DNA of 64,000 nucleotides from positions 3,294,868 to 3,358,867 of the forward strand of contig ML664161.1 in the NCBI GenBank assembly GCA_007570785.1, given 5' to 3'. Source of the DNA: Antilocapra americana (Eukaryota; Chordata; Mammalia; Artiodactyla; Antilocapridae). Under the pieces are notes generated by a model, which was given only the letters and a program-made list of their open reading frames with translations, was not told where the DNA came from and made no database searches. The translations under genes and the position numbers were made by a program. This document shows, one piece after another, positions 33,977 through 46,464 of the stretch; the first letter of the stretch is position 1; each line of letters opens with the position of its first letter.

Positions 33977-34206
33977 CTGTATGTGTGTATTAAGTTGCTT
34001 CGGTTGTGTCTGCCTCTTTGCGACCCTATGGACTGTGGCCCACCATACTCCACTGAACATGGGATTTTCCAGGGAAGAATATTGACTTGTGTTGCCATGC
34101 CCTCCTCCAGGGGATCTTCCCCATCCATGGACTAAACCCAAGTCTCTTATGTCTCTTGCACTGGCAGGCAGGTTCTTTACCATTACCACGACCTGGGAAG
34201 ACCAAA
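33977..34206 (-). mobile_element. Bov-tA SINE inside L1M, with TSD
   Basis: Full antisense copy bounded by TGAATGTTT at 33968-33976 and 34207-34215. The L1M reads straight through once the SINE and one repeat are removed. Confidence 0.94.
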
Positions 34207-34672
34207 TGAATGTTTACTGCAGCATTATTCAACGTAACCGAAAGATGTCCATCAACAAGTGAACGGATAAACAAAATGGGATATTTATATACAATGTAAT
34301 ATTATTTAACTATAAAAAGAATGAGGTTCCAATATATACACAACATGGATGGACCTCAAAAACATGCTAAATGAAATAAGGCAAGCCCAAAGGACAAATA
34401 TTGTATGATCTCAAAATATCTAGAATAGACAAATTAGTAGAAACAGAAAGTGGATTAGAAATTGCCAGAAGCTGGGAGGAGGGAAAAAGAGAGAATCGTT
34501 ACTTAATAGCTTCAGAGATCTTGCTTGGGGTGGTGAAAGACTTGTTGAAATAGACTGTAGTAGTCATTGAACAAAAGTGTGACTGAAATTATATCATTGA
34601 ATTGTACACTTGAAATGGTTAAGTGGCAAATTTTATATCATACATATTTTAGCACAATAAAAATGTACTGTA
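34207..34672 (+). mobile_element. old L1M 3' end, part 2
   Basis: Continues with 'ctgcagcattattcaacgta', 'aaacatgctaaatgaaataa', 'ttgaattgtacacttgaaat', ending 'agcacaataaaaatgta'. A classic L1M 3' UTR. Confidence 0.82.
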
Positions 34673-34749
34673 TGATCTACCAAAAATTATAATGTTTTTA
34701 TTTTACTTTTTTAAGTTATCACACAATATAATTTATTTTTTTTCTTTTG

Positions 34750-35315
34750 GTGAACAGTTTTGTGTAATTTCCTATTACTGTATAACAAATTACCACACCA
34801 TCGGTGACTTAAAAATTACACACATTTATTATTTCAGTTTCTAAGGTTTAGAAACATAGCTTATTTGTAGCTCTTTTCAAGGTCTTACAAATCTGCAGTC
34901 AAGGTGTTGGCCAGTAAAGGGGATTTATTTGAAAATTCAAGTAGGAAAAGATCCACTCTCAAGCTAATGTGGTTATTGGCAGAACTTTTCACTTCCTGTA
35001 GATGTATTGCACTACAGGTATTAGTTCCTAGCTGGGTACTTGCCAGAGACTACCTTCATTTTGTTGCCACATAGGCCTCACCAACACATCAGTTTACTTC
35101 AAAAGACACCAAAGGAGAGAACATGTTGTTAGAATAGAGTCAGTGGCAATCTTATATAACCTAAACATGCAAGTGACATCTCAAATATTTGCTGCATGAT
35201 ATTAAGTAAAAGCAACTTACGAGCTCATTCCTCATTCAAGGGAAAAGGGATTATACAAGGAAGTGGTTACCAAGGAACTGAGATCATTGGGACCATTTTA
35301 GCAACTGCTTCCCAT
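34750..35315 (+). repeat. ancient mammalian interspersed repeat, family not named
   Basis: The ordered segments 'tactgtataacaaattacca', 'gcagtcaaggtgttggccag', 'tgttgccacataggcctcac', 'gcaatcttatataacctaaa' and 'gatcattgggaccatttta' match a widespread mammalian repeat I recognise but cannot name with confidence. Confidence 0.55.
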
Positions 35316-35399
35316 CATTTCTATGAAATTTAACATATATAGATTTGTGTATCTACTGCAACAAATGAAACAGACATGTTTCATCACCTCCTCCAAATT

Positions 35400-35760
35400 T
35401 CTGCATATTCTCTTTTAATAGTCACAACCAGCATCATACTTACCATTGGTAACTGCTGATCTGTTGTCTATTGCTAGAATTTAGTCTTCAAAATGTCAAA
35501 ATATATATGGAATCATACAGTGCATAATTTTTTGAGATAGATGCTTCTGTAAGTCATATAATGCCTTTGAAATTCATCTAAAGTAGTGAATGTGTAAACA
35601 GTGTGTTCCTTTTACTTGCTGAGTAGTACTCCATTGCATGGATATGACATTATTTGCTAATCCATTTGCCATTGAAAAATGTATAGATAGTTTCCAGTTT
35701 TTGACTATCATGTATAAATGTGATATCAACATTTGTGTTATTTAAATTCACATTTTTGAA
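35400..35760 (-). mobile_element. old L1M ORF2 fragment
   Basis: Antisense, decayed: 'gctgagtagtactccattgc', 'tagtttccagtttttgacta' and 'atgtataaatgtgatatcaa' correspond to the end of L1 ORF2. Confidence 0.7.
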
Positions 35761-36611
35761 TTTTTTTTATTTTTTTGGTTTGGCCATAAAAATTGCTTCA
35801 GAAAACTGATATTAACAAATGTCTTATGAACTTGAACAGTGCTCACTCATTTGGGCTGCATTTAAACAAACAAACAAAAAACATGTTTCAGATTGTTCCT
35901 GATAAAAGGAGAATGGAAGATTGCTGGGGCAATGGAAGATTGCTGTCTACTTAACTTTCAGATTGTAGACAAATCTACCCTAAGTCAGTCAAAACCTGAC
36001 TCGCCAATCAGTTGACAAGAAAGTGACATTAATGCAGACAACTATATACCACTAAGTTTGTGGGCTGATTTCTAATGTGACATTATTGGGGCAACAACTG
36101 AGTAACCTTATGAATAAATGGAAATTTTATAACTAAATAGCATGCCTAAAAAGAAGCTCCTTTAAAATAAAATTTCTATTTCCATACATAAATACAGAGG
36201 CATGAGTGTACAATAACAACAGGTGGAATTAGATACAAATATGTTGTATCACAAACTCTACTTAAAAAAATACTCTAAAATTTCAAAAGAACTACAATAA
36301 ACAGTGATATAATCTTCCTTCAGTACTTATATCCTTAAAAGATCAGTGTATTTGAAATTATGTAAAATGTTTTTCATTAATATATGAAAGAGTTAAGTCT
36401 TGGGCTGAGATAAGCTATAAATGGGTTTTTCATTTACATTCTGTCTTGTAGTCCATTTGAAAGTCCTGTGACATAGTGCTTATCTGTGTAAGACAGTTAT
36501 TATGCATACCAAAACTTTTAACATCCTTGCTCCCTAATTATTTAATATAAGAACTCACAACCATTCTGAGGGGAAAAAAATCACTTTCATAGATTTTTAA
36601 AGTGCCTTTCT
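35761..36611. other. unassigned AT-rich sequence
   Basis: No recognised element. A short direct repeat 'aatggaagattgctg' occurs twice near 35913-35945. Confidence 0.4.
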
Positions 36612-36828
36612 GCATGAGTACATGCTCAGTCACTTCAGCTCTGTCTGACTCTTTGCGAATCTATGGACTATAGCCCACCAAGCTCCTCTTGTCCTTGGGA
36701 TTTTCCAGGCAAGAATACAGGGTGGGTTGCCAGGCCCTCCTCCAGGGGATCTTTCCAATCTAAGAATCAATCAAATCCATATCTGCTGCATTGCAGATGG
36801 ATTATTTACCCAGTGAGCCACTTGGAAG
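36612..36828 (-). mobile_element. Bov-tA SINE
   Basis: Antisense: 'tcagctctgtctgactcttt', 'tccaggcaagaatacagggt' and the head end 'cccagtgagccacttggaag'. Confidence 0.88.
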
Positions 36829-37482
36829 ACAAAAATATCTTTCTAGTGGACAGTAAAAAACGCACATGAAAATCACTGCTTTAAATGTATAGTCAGCCTG
36901 AGAACAACTGAATCACTTGAAGGAAATCTGGGTATATTTACATCAAGAAATACAACAGCATAGAAAGGAGAATTTCCATGACTTAATAAAGGGAAAACTC
37001 AAATTTTAAAATACTTGCAACCTGAAGTACAAGAGGGCCCCCAACTACAAGTAAAATACCCTCATAGAGCATCAGGTATACTTTTGGCTATTGCAAATGT
37101 CAAAGAAAAATGTATCAATGAATAAATTCATTGATCTAAATAAAAGATGGATAACAAAGGAAAATAAGAATTAATTGGAAATGATCCTAATGAATCCTAA
37201 TTCAACTATGCAGACCTACAAATCCCTTCTGTTCCATTTATATGTATTTCAAAGTAGAAGCTTCATAAGGAAGTGACTAAGTGTTCTCTGACACATATTT
37301 CAATTGTAGATTCATATTGATAATTATATCATAAATCCAAATAACTATCTTAGCAAATGCTCTAATGTTAATTAAAGCACACTTAATGGATATATCCCAA
37401 CCCTCAGTAGTGTTGACAGAGCTACTCTCTCATGCAGTTAAAGCAAATTGGAAAACAGAACTTCACTGTAGTCTGTGACTTG
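36829..37482. other. unassigned AT-rich sequence
   Basis: No recognised element or coding signal. Confidence 0.4.
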
Positions 37483-37484
37483 AG

Positions 37485-37793
37485 ATCAGTTCAGTTTAGT
37501 TACTCAGTCATTTCCAACAACTCTTTGTGACCCCATGGACTGCAGCACTCCAGGTTTCCCTGTCCATCACCAACTCCTGGAGCTTGGTCAAACTCATGTC
37601 CATAAAGTCGGTGATGCCATCCAACTATCTCATCCTGTTCTTTCCTTCTCCTCCTGCCTTTGATCTTTCCCAGCATCAGGGTCTTTTCCAATGAGTCAGT
37701 TCTTCAAATCAAGTGGCCAAAGTATTGGAGTTTCAGCTTCAGCATCAGTCCTTCCAATGAATATTCAGGACAGATTTCCTTTAGGATTGACTT
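37485..37793 (-). mobile_element. BovB 3' end
   Basis: About 310 bp antisense, from 'gatcagttcagtttagttac' to 'tttcctttaggattgactt'. Confidence 0.9.
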
Positions 37794-38564
37794 CAGATAC
37801 ACATGAGGTAAGGGAAACAGGTCATTTCAGAAAATAAATATAGAAAAGGAGAAAAACTATAAAAATATTTCTTAATTCAGGTTAATTGTTTAGAATGCTG
37901 AAAAAACTTTTGGTTGAATAGCCAGTTATGCCTACAGATCAATATTCAAAGTGGTGAGAGGTCCCATTTAAATTTAATTTAGTCCAGTAGGGTAGAGGAT
38001 GACAGGTAATTTTAAGTATATTTATTAATAATCTTTTCCTCAATATTAAAGTACTTCTTTTGCTTTTTTTTTTTACAAATGAATATCTCTAAAATTAGAT
38101 TGTGTCTTACAAAAATACAGTAGTGTGTCAATCTTTTCTAATTTAAATAATCTATTTTAAGTACTCTCCTAGGTAAAAATCCATTTTCTCTGAGATATTC
38201 TTTTTGCTCCCCAAAAGGACATTTGGCTTACTCAGGGTGAGCATGAAATTGCACTGGAAGGAGGAGAAACACCTGGGATTCACACAAAAAGGATCAACTA
38301 TTTTCCTCTTCCCCTTTGGTTTCCACATTAGTGTCTTTTTCAGGTTCCTGTATTGCTTGTTGGCATCTGCTACTAAAATAAGTTTGAAAAGGCAAAGACA
38401 TCTTTGCTTTTCAGTTGTATTCTCCATAAAACTATGCGATGGCTAGTCCTGCATAAAGCCTTTGCAGTCTGGTACGTCTTCTGCCACATGGTGTTGATCG
38501 CAGTTGTACTATCTTTTGTTCCCTGGGGCTTTGGAAAACATATGCATATATTCCATGCTACCAT
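37794..38564. other. unassigned, with a less AT-rich core
   Basis: The part at 38200-38560 is closer to balanced base composition and gives overlapping frames of 80-91 codons on both strands. No family recognised. It could be an unrecognised retrocopy or old LTR. Confidence 0.35.
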
Positions 38565-38565
38565 G

Positions 38566-38778
38566 AGTGATGGCTCAACTAGTGAAGAATCCACCTGCAA
38601 AGCAGGAGGTACAGGAGACATGGGTTTGATCTCTGGGTCAGGAAGATCCCCTGGAGGAGGAAATGGCTAAATACTCCAGTATTCTTGCCTGAAAAATCCC
38701 ATGGACAAAGGATCCTGACAGGCTACTGTCCAAAGGATGGCAAAGAGTCAGACATGACTGAGCAACTAAGCACAACAG
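38566..38778 (+). mobile_element. Bov-tA SINE
   Basis: Sense: 'tgatggctcaactagtgaag' head, 'atgggtttgatctctgggtc' box-B region, ending 'gactgagcaactaagcacaa'. Confidence 0.9.
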
Positions 38779-39908
38779 AGTTATTCCATACATTAACACT
38801 GCTGGTCTACTCTTGTATTGACAGTAGAGTGCTCTGTTATATTTATGCTTTATTGATATGGATCCATCTGATGCAGCTCTCTCCACTCATGGATACAAAC
38901 TGAGGGCTCGTACAAAACCTTGTCCCCTCGTTTTTCCCTTTTCTGCAAACATATTCAAAACTCCATTCTGTTTCCAAGAAACAAAGCAGAGCAGTAATCT
39001 TAGTGAAAAAAAATATTTTCTTATCAATTCTGAGAAATAGATAATTTATCAGAAAGATTTAAAAATTATTTTCACTTCTGTTTTAGAGATGGATATATCC
39101 TATTGTCAGAAATTAATGTCATACAAATTAAATCAAGTAATATATTTTTTTCTCTAATTTCTTTCTCATCAAGGGATTTTTTTTTGTTAACTTTCTTTTC
39201 TGTAAAGTAATCTGCTCAGAAAACATCATACATGAGCAAATCAAAGAACAAATTTCTTAGGTCTTATATTAATAATTTAGCCCAAGTATGCAATATATTA
39301 TATGGTCTATATATTTTCAGACCTTTGTAGGTTTTGTTAATATGAATCAGTATTCTCCAAGACTCTCAGAGACTTTAACAAGAAATAATTTATGAAACTA
39401 CAAATCTGGGATCAAAACGGAGACTATAATGACTTCATGGAGATTATATGACTCTTTGAGGATATATCAGAATAGCTATTCAGATTTCCATAAGTACCAT
39501 CTCCCTGCTTGCCTGCAAATTTTAGTCTTTTGCATCCAAAAGTTCACAAATATTTCTTATCTCTGCCACATAGTTTGCCTCAAAATACTGAGGCAATATT
39601 TAAAATATTCCATCTAAAATATTACTAAAGATTTAAGCAAACAAGTTTTAGGCTACAGATTAAGTTTTTACTAAGTTAGAACAATTACTAAAAAAAAAAA
39701 AAAATCAGTTCCCAAAGCATACTATTGCCATGGTAAGTAATATAATGTTCATATCTTTAAAGTTTTAAGAATGATTTTTAAAAGCAAGTAAATGTAAGCT
39801 AATTCATAACTTACTGTAAGATAGTTTACTTATAAAATTCAACCTTGAGATGTCAATATAAACTAAATTTTGTGGCACAAATACTACCTTTACACTTTGA
39901 GATGAATA
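38779..39908. other. unassigned AT-rich sequence
   Basis: No recognised element. The short frames at 38858 and 39429 show no motif. Confidence 0.4.
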
Positions 39909-40117
39909 TTCAGTTCAGTTCAGTTGCTCAGTTGTGTCTGACTCTCTGCGACCCCATGGACAGCAGCACGTCAGGCTTCCTTGTCAATCACCAACTCACG
40001 GGGCTTGCTCAAACTCATGTTCATCGAGTTGGTGATGCCTTCCAACTGTTTCATCCTCTGTTGTCCCTTTCTCCTCCTGCCTTCAATCTTTCCAATGTCA
40101 GGGTCTTTTCAAATGCT
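39909..40117 (-). mobile_element. BovB 3' end
   Basis: About 210 bp antisense, from the repeated 'ttcagttcagttcag' to 'cagggtcttttcaaatgc'. Confidence 0.9.
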
Positions 40118-40153
40118 TTGAGACAGATATTAGCTAAATTTAAGTCTTTTAAG

Positions 40154-40366
40154 GGCTTCCCAGGTGGCACCAGTGGTAAAGAATCCACCTGCTAATGCAG
40201 GAGGTAAAAGAGACGCAGATTCAATCCCTGGGTCAAGAAGATCCCCTGGAGTAGGAAATGGCAGCCTACTTCATTATTCTTGCCTGGAAAGATTCCATGG
40301 ACAAAGGAGCCTGGTGGGCTACAGTCCACAGGGTCACAAACATTGTGACATGACTGAGTGTGCACA
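40154..40366 (+). mobile_element. Bov-tA SINE
   Basis: Sense: 'gggcttcccaggtggcacc', 'gattcaatccctgggtcaag', 'gcctggtgggctacagtcc', and an end near 'gactgagtgtgcacacat'. Confidence 0.92.
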
Positions 40367-40369
40367 CAT

Positions 40370-40799
40370 ATACATACATGTCTTTCACATTTAAGTCCAA
40401 GGAATTTTAGGAATTTCCACAGTTTCTGGAATTTTCAAGTCAATGCACAATTTACAGATTTTTCAATAAAACTCATTATTTATTTTTACCTAAGCACTCA
40501 GGATTTTAACCCATGGTCTCAATGAAATGTTATTTTGGCTTGGAGTTTATATCATTCTGCTACTCTCTTTGTTCCATATCAAGTCAAATGTTGTCTTTTA
40601 TTTTTAATTTTTTATTTATAGTGGGTGATAGTGCTAGTTGGGCAACTTACAAGGCATGTGTACAGAACAGAATTTACTCCATGGTTGTGTGAGCAGAGGG
40701 GCTATATATTGTAGAAAGAAAACTATAAAAGTGAACATTATTCATCAATGCTTATAAAAATTCCAATTCACCTTGGCAGCTATTCAGGTTTAGATTGGC
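40370..40799. other. unassigned sequence
   Basis: May include the 5' half of the LTR that follows, but too diverged for me to call. Confidence 0.35.
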
Positions 40800-41061
40800 A
40801 TGAAGGTGAAATCTTGATGGGATTAATGTCCTTATGAAATGAAAAAGAGATAAGAGATATCTGTCTTTCTCTTGTTCTAACCATTGTGTCCCACCATGAA
40901 AGGGTACAGCTGTAAGGCATCTATCTTCAAACCAAGGCTTTCACCATAAACTGAATCTGACATCACCTTAATCTTGGATTTCCCAACGTCCAGAACAGAA
41001 CAGATGTTTTTTATTTAAATCACTCAGTCTATATTTTGTTACAGCAGTCTGAACTAAGACA
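40800..41061 (+). mobile_element. MaLR (ERVL-type) LTR, 3' half
   Basis: Ordered matches to the MST/MLT1 group: 'gatgggattaatgtccttat', 'tctgacatcaccttaatctt', 'ggatttcccaacgtccagaa', 'aatcactcagtctatatttt', 'agcagtctgaactaagaca'. An ancient mammalian LTR, non-coding. Confidence 0.75.
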
Positions 41062-41470
41062 CTTACCTTTCTCCATACACTCCAATATTCTGGCATATTA
41101 TGTAGATTATATGTTCTCTTCTCTCCTCATTCTTTGATGATTTCCAAATCATTTTCATTACTGGTCCTGAGCAGGATATATATTACTTTTGATATTGTCT
41201 CTAAGGCTTAACCTTAAACCCATAATGAGCATTTTTCCCATAACCACCTGGGAAATTAGTTTTGTATCATATGCATATAATATAATCATACAAAATTATT
41301 GACGTACAAGTTTGATTTTTCAATTTATCTTGATAGTATTGGACTTTGAGTAATTTAGCTATACTGCAGGACATAATGGATCTATCTTGGAACTGTATTA
41401 AAAAATAAAGAAAAAAAAAAACTAGCAGAAAAGTAGAGCAATTCATAAAAAAGTTGATGAATATACTTGT
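41062..41470. other. unassigned AT-rich sequence
   Basis: No recognised element. Confidence 0.4.
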
Positions 41471-41472
41471 GT

Positions 41473-41553
41473 TCCCCTTCCAGATTCATGTCAATGTATG
41501 GCAAAACCAACACGATAATGTAAAAAAATAAAACAACAACAACAACAACAAAA
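41473..41553 (+). mobile_element. L1 3' tip
   Basis: Only the last ~80 bp: 'cagattcatgtcaatgtatg', 'aaaaccaacacgataatg', then an A-rich tail that has become (ACA)n. Confidence 0.75.
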
Positions 41554-41949
41554 GTTGATGAATTTAAATATATTGGAAAAATGAATACTTTTTAATTTAA
41601 ATTTTTGACAGTTGTCCTTTTCTATGTATGTAATGAATCAGTGGAAAGTCAGAATTATAGATGGGTAACAGAAATGATTAACTTATCAACTGGATTAACT
41701 TAACCATGCTTTAAATGTGAATGTATTAAGCAGTTTCATTGTTAATAAAGAAAATATATATATACTCTAAAACTTATTGGCAAAAAATCAATATTAAATA
41801 TGTGAATTAATTTTCTGTGTCTTTCCTTTTCCAATAAAATCTTCTTCATCTGACTTGATCTTTCTATCATCTATTTTTCATCTGAAAATACTTACTCCTA
41901 AAGTGAAGAAAAGTAGGGAATATCCTATACAACATGCACTTATAGACTA
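41554..41949. other. unassigned AT-rich sequence
   Basis: No recognised element. Confidence 0.4.
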
Positions 41950-41951
41950 TA

Positions 41952-42185
41952 TGGTGATGGTGATTTCGTTACTAAGCCATTACTAACTCTTGGGACCCTT
42001 TGGACTGTAGCCTGCCAGGCGCTTTTGTCCATGGGAATTCCCAGGCAAGAATACTGGAGAGGATTGCTATTTGCTTCTCTGGAGGATCTTCCTGATCCAG
42101 GGATTGAACCCACAGCTCCAGCTTTGCAAGTAGTTTTCTGTATTGCAGGCAGATTCTTCACCTGACTAGGCCAGTAAGAAAGCCC
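41952..42185 (-). mobile_element. Bov-tA SINE
   Basis: Antisense, first of three ruminant retroelements in a row: 'ggactgtagcctgccaggcg', 'gatccagggattgaacccac', with ~20 extra bases in the head. Confidence 0.88.
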
Positions 42186-42189
42186 TGTG

Positions 42190-42410
42190 CCATGCTAAAT
42201 TGCTTCAGTCATGTCTGACTCTTTGCAACACTCTGAACTGTAGCCCACCAGGCTACTCTGTCCATGGGATTCTCCAGGCAAAAATACTGAAGTAGGTGGC
42301 CCTGCCCTCCTTCATGGGATCTTCCAGACCCAGGGATCGAATCATTATCTCTTAGGTCTCCTGCATTGGCAGGTGGATTCTTTAGCGCCACCTGGGAAGC
42401 CCAGGGAAGC
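42190..42410 (-). mobile_element. Bov-tA SINE
   Basis: Antisense, directly follows the previous one: 'ttgcttcagtcatgtctgac', 'acccagggatcgaatcatta', ending 'cacctgggaagcccagggaagccc', in which the 'gggaagccc' end is doubled. Confidence 0.9.
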
Positions 42411-42414
42411 CCTT

Positions 42415-42890
42415 CAATTCAGTTCAGTTCAGTCGCTCAGTCGTGTCCAACTCTTTGCGACACTATGGACTGCAGCACTCCAGGCTTCCCTGTCCATCAC
42501 CAACTTTCTGAGTTTACTCAAACTCATGTCCATTGTGTCAGTGATGCCATCCACCCATCTCATCCTCTGTAGTCCCCTTCTCTTCCCACCTTCAGTCTTT
42601 CCCAGCATCAAGGTCTTTTCTAAGGAATCAGTTCCTCGCATCAGGTGGCCAAAGTGTTGGAATTTCAGCTTCAGCATCAGTTCTTCCAATGAATATTCAG
42701 GACTGATTTCCTTTAGGATGGACTGGTTGGATCTTCTTGCAGTCCAAGGGACTCTCAAGAATCTTCTCCAACCCAAGATACTTCTTTAAAAGCATCAATT
42801 CTATGACACTCAGCTTTTTTTATACTCCAACTCTCACATCCATACATGACTGCTGGAAAAACCATAGCTTTGACTAGATGGAACTTTATT
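42415..42890 (-). mobile_element. BovB 3' end
   Basis: About 475 bp antisense, from 'aattcagttcagttcagtcg' to 'gactagatggaactttatt'. Encodes only the end of the reverse-transcriptase frame on the minus strand. Confidence 0.92.
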
Positions 42891-44765
42891 GAGTCCCGAA
42901 TATGAATACATATGCTCACATAGATACCTTTTGAATGAAATTATTTAACCACTTCAAAGAAATTGCATTTAGAGTATACACAAAATGAAGATTAAATGTG
43001 AGGTCTCTTCTCCTCTAAATGAATCATTTTCTTTGATCAGAAGATTAAACCCTCTACCAGTTGAATAGTTAGTTGGCTGCTTCATTTCTTTATCAGTATA
43101 TGTACTGCCAAAAACAGACACATCTTAACAGTCAGAGAAGAATTATCCTTCGGGAAAACATTGTCAAATGACTATAATTCCCTTATAGGAACTTATTTCT
43201 CTGATTTGAAACAAAATTATATGTTTATTCTTGAATTTTGCAAAACATTTTTAAATTCAAAAATGTTTTACAAACTATTATAAATTTCCTTTGTAACAGT
43301 TATGTGCACATTTCCACTTTTAACACAAATAACCTGTCATTTAATATTTTGTACTATTATTTGACCAATCAAAACTCATTTCTCAAAGAATGTCACATAA
43401 ATCGGCCAGTTATATTTCTCTTTTAGTTCATCAGCTAGCAAATCTTCTCTATTATAACCATTTTTTTTCATGCATATACCATTGAAAAACTTAAAAAGCT
43501 ACTTACCACATAGTGACAAATTTAAAATGACTTCATTCTAAAACTGTCATTTTAAGGCAGTTTTTGTAGTGTGATAAAAACACTGTTGCAAGATTTTAAG
43601 TGCTTTGGCCTTTTCCAATTCTTAAAAATAGCCTCAAGATTTCCTTCTGACTTTTAAGAAGTGACCAAGATAATCTCTTCTCAGGAAAAATTTGTCTATT
43701 GAAAGGTCAAGAAAACTATGGAGCTCCCTTAAGAAGTTGTAGAGGCACCTTATTTTAAAAGTTTTATTAAGAAAATGATCTACCTAAGATGATACATTTA
43801 ACTTAACTTACAGGAATTGTTGAGACTTTTTGAGAGTTATTTGAATAATATTCTCTGTTTTTGCAAGGATGAAGAAAGTGTAATTGAAATGGGCTTTCAG
43901 AAAATTCAAAAATAAAAAAAAATTAATTTACTATCAGAATTTTAAATTCATTTATTATTCTGAACTATAACAGAGTTTAAATATAGTTATCAAATCTTTA
44001 AAATTGCTGTCCAACAATAATTTTAATTACTGAAAAACTCCAGACTGATCCATCTGATTCTCACTGCACAGTGTACAAGTGCCTATATTTTAATAGCAAG
44101 CCAGTTCTCGAAAAACGGTTCATTACCTCTCTTATGTTGTCTCCAACACATCAAAAATGGGTTCAGCTATGCACGTAGACTGTTGGAACATTTGGAAATT
44201 TGTGCTAATTTTTCATTTATTTATTTAAACTCTTGACAGAGAAACTAAAACTTGTTTTCTCTAAGGGTTTCTATCTACTTTCTTCTTTTTGTCCTCCTCT
44301 ACTCTACATCTTTCTATAAACTCCAACTTTCTCTGACTCACGTGTACTAATCTTCTTTTAGTCACAGTTTAAGCATTACTTTTAACAAAACTACGTAAAT
44401 AACACCCAAATTATGCTTATGCATTCTCACAGCATACTATTTTTTATTCCCCAGAGGTGGGGAATAGATGGGGGAAGAGAAATCAAGGATGAGAATAATC
44501 ATATATCATAGGTAATGAGGGGGTTAAGAGAGTGCCTGAAGTTAGAAGAATAAAATATGGAGAATAAAAATAAAATAAATTTAAAAAGAGTTTAAAGTAA
44601 CAGGACAATAAAGTTATGTAGGAGAAATCTACAACTACCCTATTGTTTCATTAGTAAATAATATTTATAGTTAACAAAATCAAGAAAGAGATCCACAAAC
44701 ATTGTTTAGAGCTATGTAAGGAGCCTAAATGGGAAAAGAGTGAGTTTAGGAATGTTTAAGTTACC
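42891..44765. other. unassigned AT-rich sequence
   Basis: Nearly 1.9 kb without a recognised repeat or coding signal, the longest stretch of this kind in the middle of the window. Confidence 0.45.
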
Positions 44766-44960
44766 ACTGTTGTTTAATTCTTAAATCATGTCTGACTCTT
44801 TATATCCCAGCAGGCTCCTCTGTCCATGGTATTTTGCAGGCAAGAATACTAGAGTGGGTTGTAGTTTCCTCCTCCAGGTGATATTTCTGACCTGAGGATT
44901 GAACTGGTGTCTCCTGCATTGCAAGCGAATTCTTCACTGCTGAGCCACCATGGCAGCCCT
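44766..44960 (-). mobile_element. Bov-tA SINE
   Basis: Antisense: 'aatcatgtctgactctttat', 'aagaatactagagtgggttg' and 'gctgagccaccatggcagccc'. About 10 bases are missing from the body (the ggactgtagcc part). Confidence 0.88.
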
Positions 44961-45034
44961 AAGGTACTCTGGGTATTTTTTTTTTTTTTTTACCATGTTA
45001 AATTACTTAGTTACTTTCTTCTCTACTGCTCTAG

Positions 45035-45420
45035 TGAAAAAAAAAAAAAAACTTGCAAATCAGTGGTATAAAAACAATAAGTACTTATTTCTTGCTAACA
45101 TAGTTGCAGGTTAGCTAGGGTGACTCCACTCTAGGCTCTGCCGGGCTAAAAGCATCTCATTGTGGAGGCCAGATTGCGGCCACCTGCTACCCATGGCCTT
45201 TTTTCTTACTAAGTTGGCAGAAGCTCAAGGGAACAATGCCAGTCATATAAACCTACAGACATCAGGTCCACAAACATTCTTTTGGTCCACACAAAACAAA
45301 TAACCTAGGCTCCCGTCAAGTAGCTGGGAAGTACATTCCATTATGAGATTCACACACAAAGTGGTGTGTACATGTAATTTTACATAGGGAGTAAAGAAGG
45401 ACCAACACATTTAATTTACT
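45035..45420 (+). repeat. possible ancient mammalian repeat
   Basis: Reads like a diverged, shortened relative of the element at 34750-35315 (aaaaacaataagtacttatt; tggttgcaggttag-type segments; acattccattatgag). Weak. Confidence 0.35.
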
Positions 45421-45939
45421 ATACATGTCTACAAATTACTTTGAAGAAAATAATACTTTTTAAAATGTAATTTTAACTAAAGAAATATGTCTTTATATGG
45501 CCCTACTTTGACTGAAAATGTTCAATGTCTTCAATTATCTAAATTAAAAACTCTAAAATAATTAATATATCCTGAAAGACATTTCATGGTTGCCTCCATG
45601 TATCTAATCTCATTGGAGAAGACTTAGCCTTATTAATCATTCATGTGGGACTGCTCTTTAGTCTTTCTTCACACATATGCTCTTTCATTTTGTTCACACA
45701 TGCTTTTGGTTAATTAAATTTTAGTCATCATTTGAATACTAATTGGGCTTCAGTTTAATGATTTGTTATGATTGCTGTTTTTTTTAATATTACTCTATAC
45801 TTCTCATATGAAATGATCAACCATCATGAAATTATTTGTTCAGGGACTTTTCTTCCTTGTTAAGCTCCTGGGCACACAAGGAAGTGACCTATCCTGGACA
45901 ACACATCAACAGGATGAAATATATTGCCTGTTACATATT
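45421..45939. other. unassigned AT-rich sequence
   Basis: No recognised element. Confidence 0.4.
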
Positions 45940-46210
45940 TATACTATCATAAGTTATCACTTATATGTGAAATCTAAAATAATGGTACAAATGAACTTAT
46001 TTAAATCAGAAACATATTCACAGACATAGGAAACAAACTCATGGTTACCAAAGAGCAGAGGGAAGTGGCGAGGGTAGGGGGAATAAATTAGGAGTTAGAA
46101 AATGTAAACAACTATATATAAAATAGATAGAAAACAAGGTCCTACTATATATCACAGGAACTATATTTAATACCTTATAATAAACCGTAATGGAAAAGAA
46201 AATGGAAAAT

Positions 46211-46250
<40 letters not shown>

Positions 46251-46325
46251 TATATAACTGAATCACTTTACTGTAGCCCAAAAATGAACACACAATTGTA
46301 AATCAAATATACATCAAGAAAACTT
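45940..46325 (+). mobile_element. L1 3' end with internal (TA)n
   Basis: 'aagttatcacttatatgtga', 'cagacataggaaacaaactc', 'ggtcctactatatatcacag', then a (TA)n tract at 46211-46256 and the terminus 'aactgaatcactttactgta'. Confidence 0.82.
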
Positions 46326-46464
46326 CTTAAAATGAATTGACTCCATCCCAAACCACCCATTTCATCACAACATATTCCTATATTACATTTATGCAGTACA
46401 CAATTTATTTGTTTTTGTCTTAAACACTATTACAAAACTAAACTAAAAGTTTAGTTTCTTTTCA

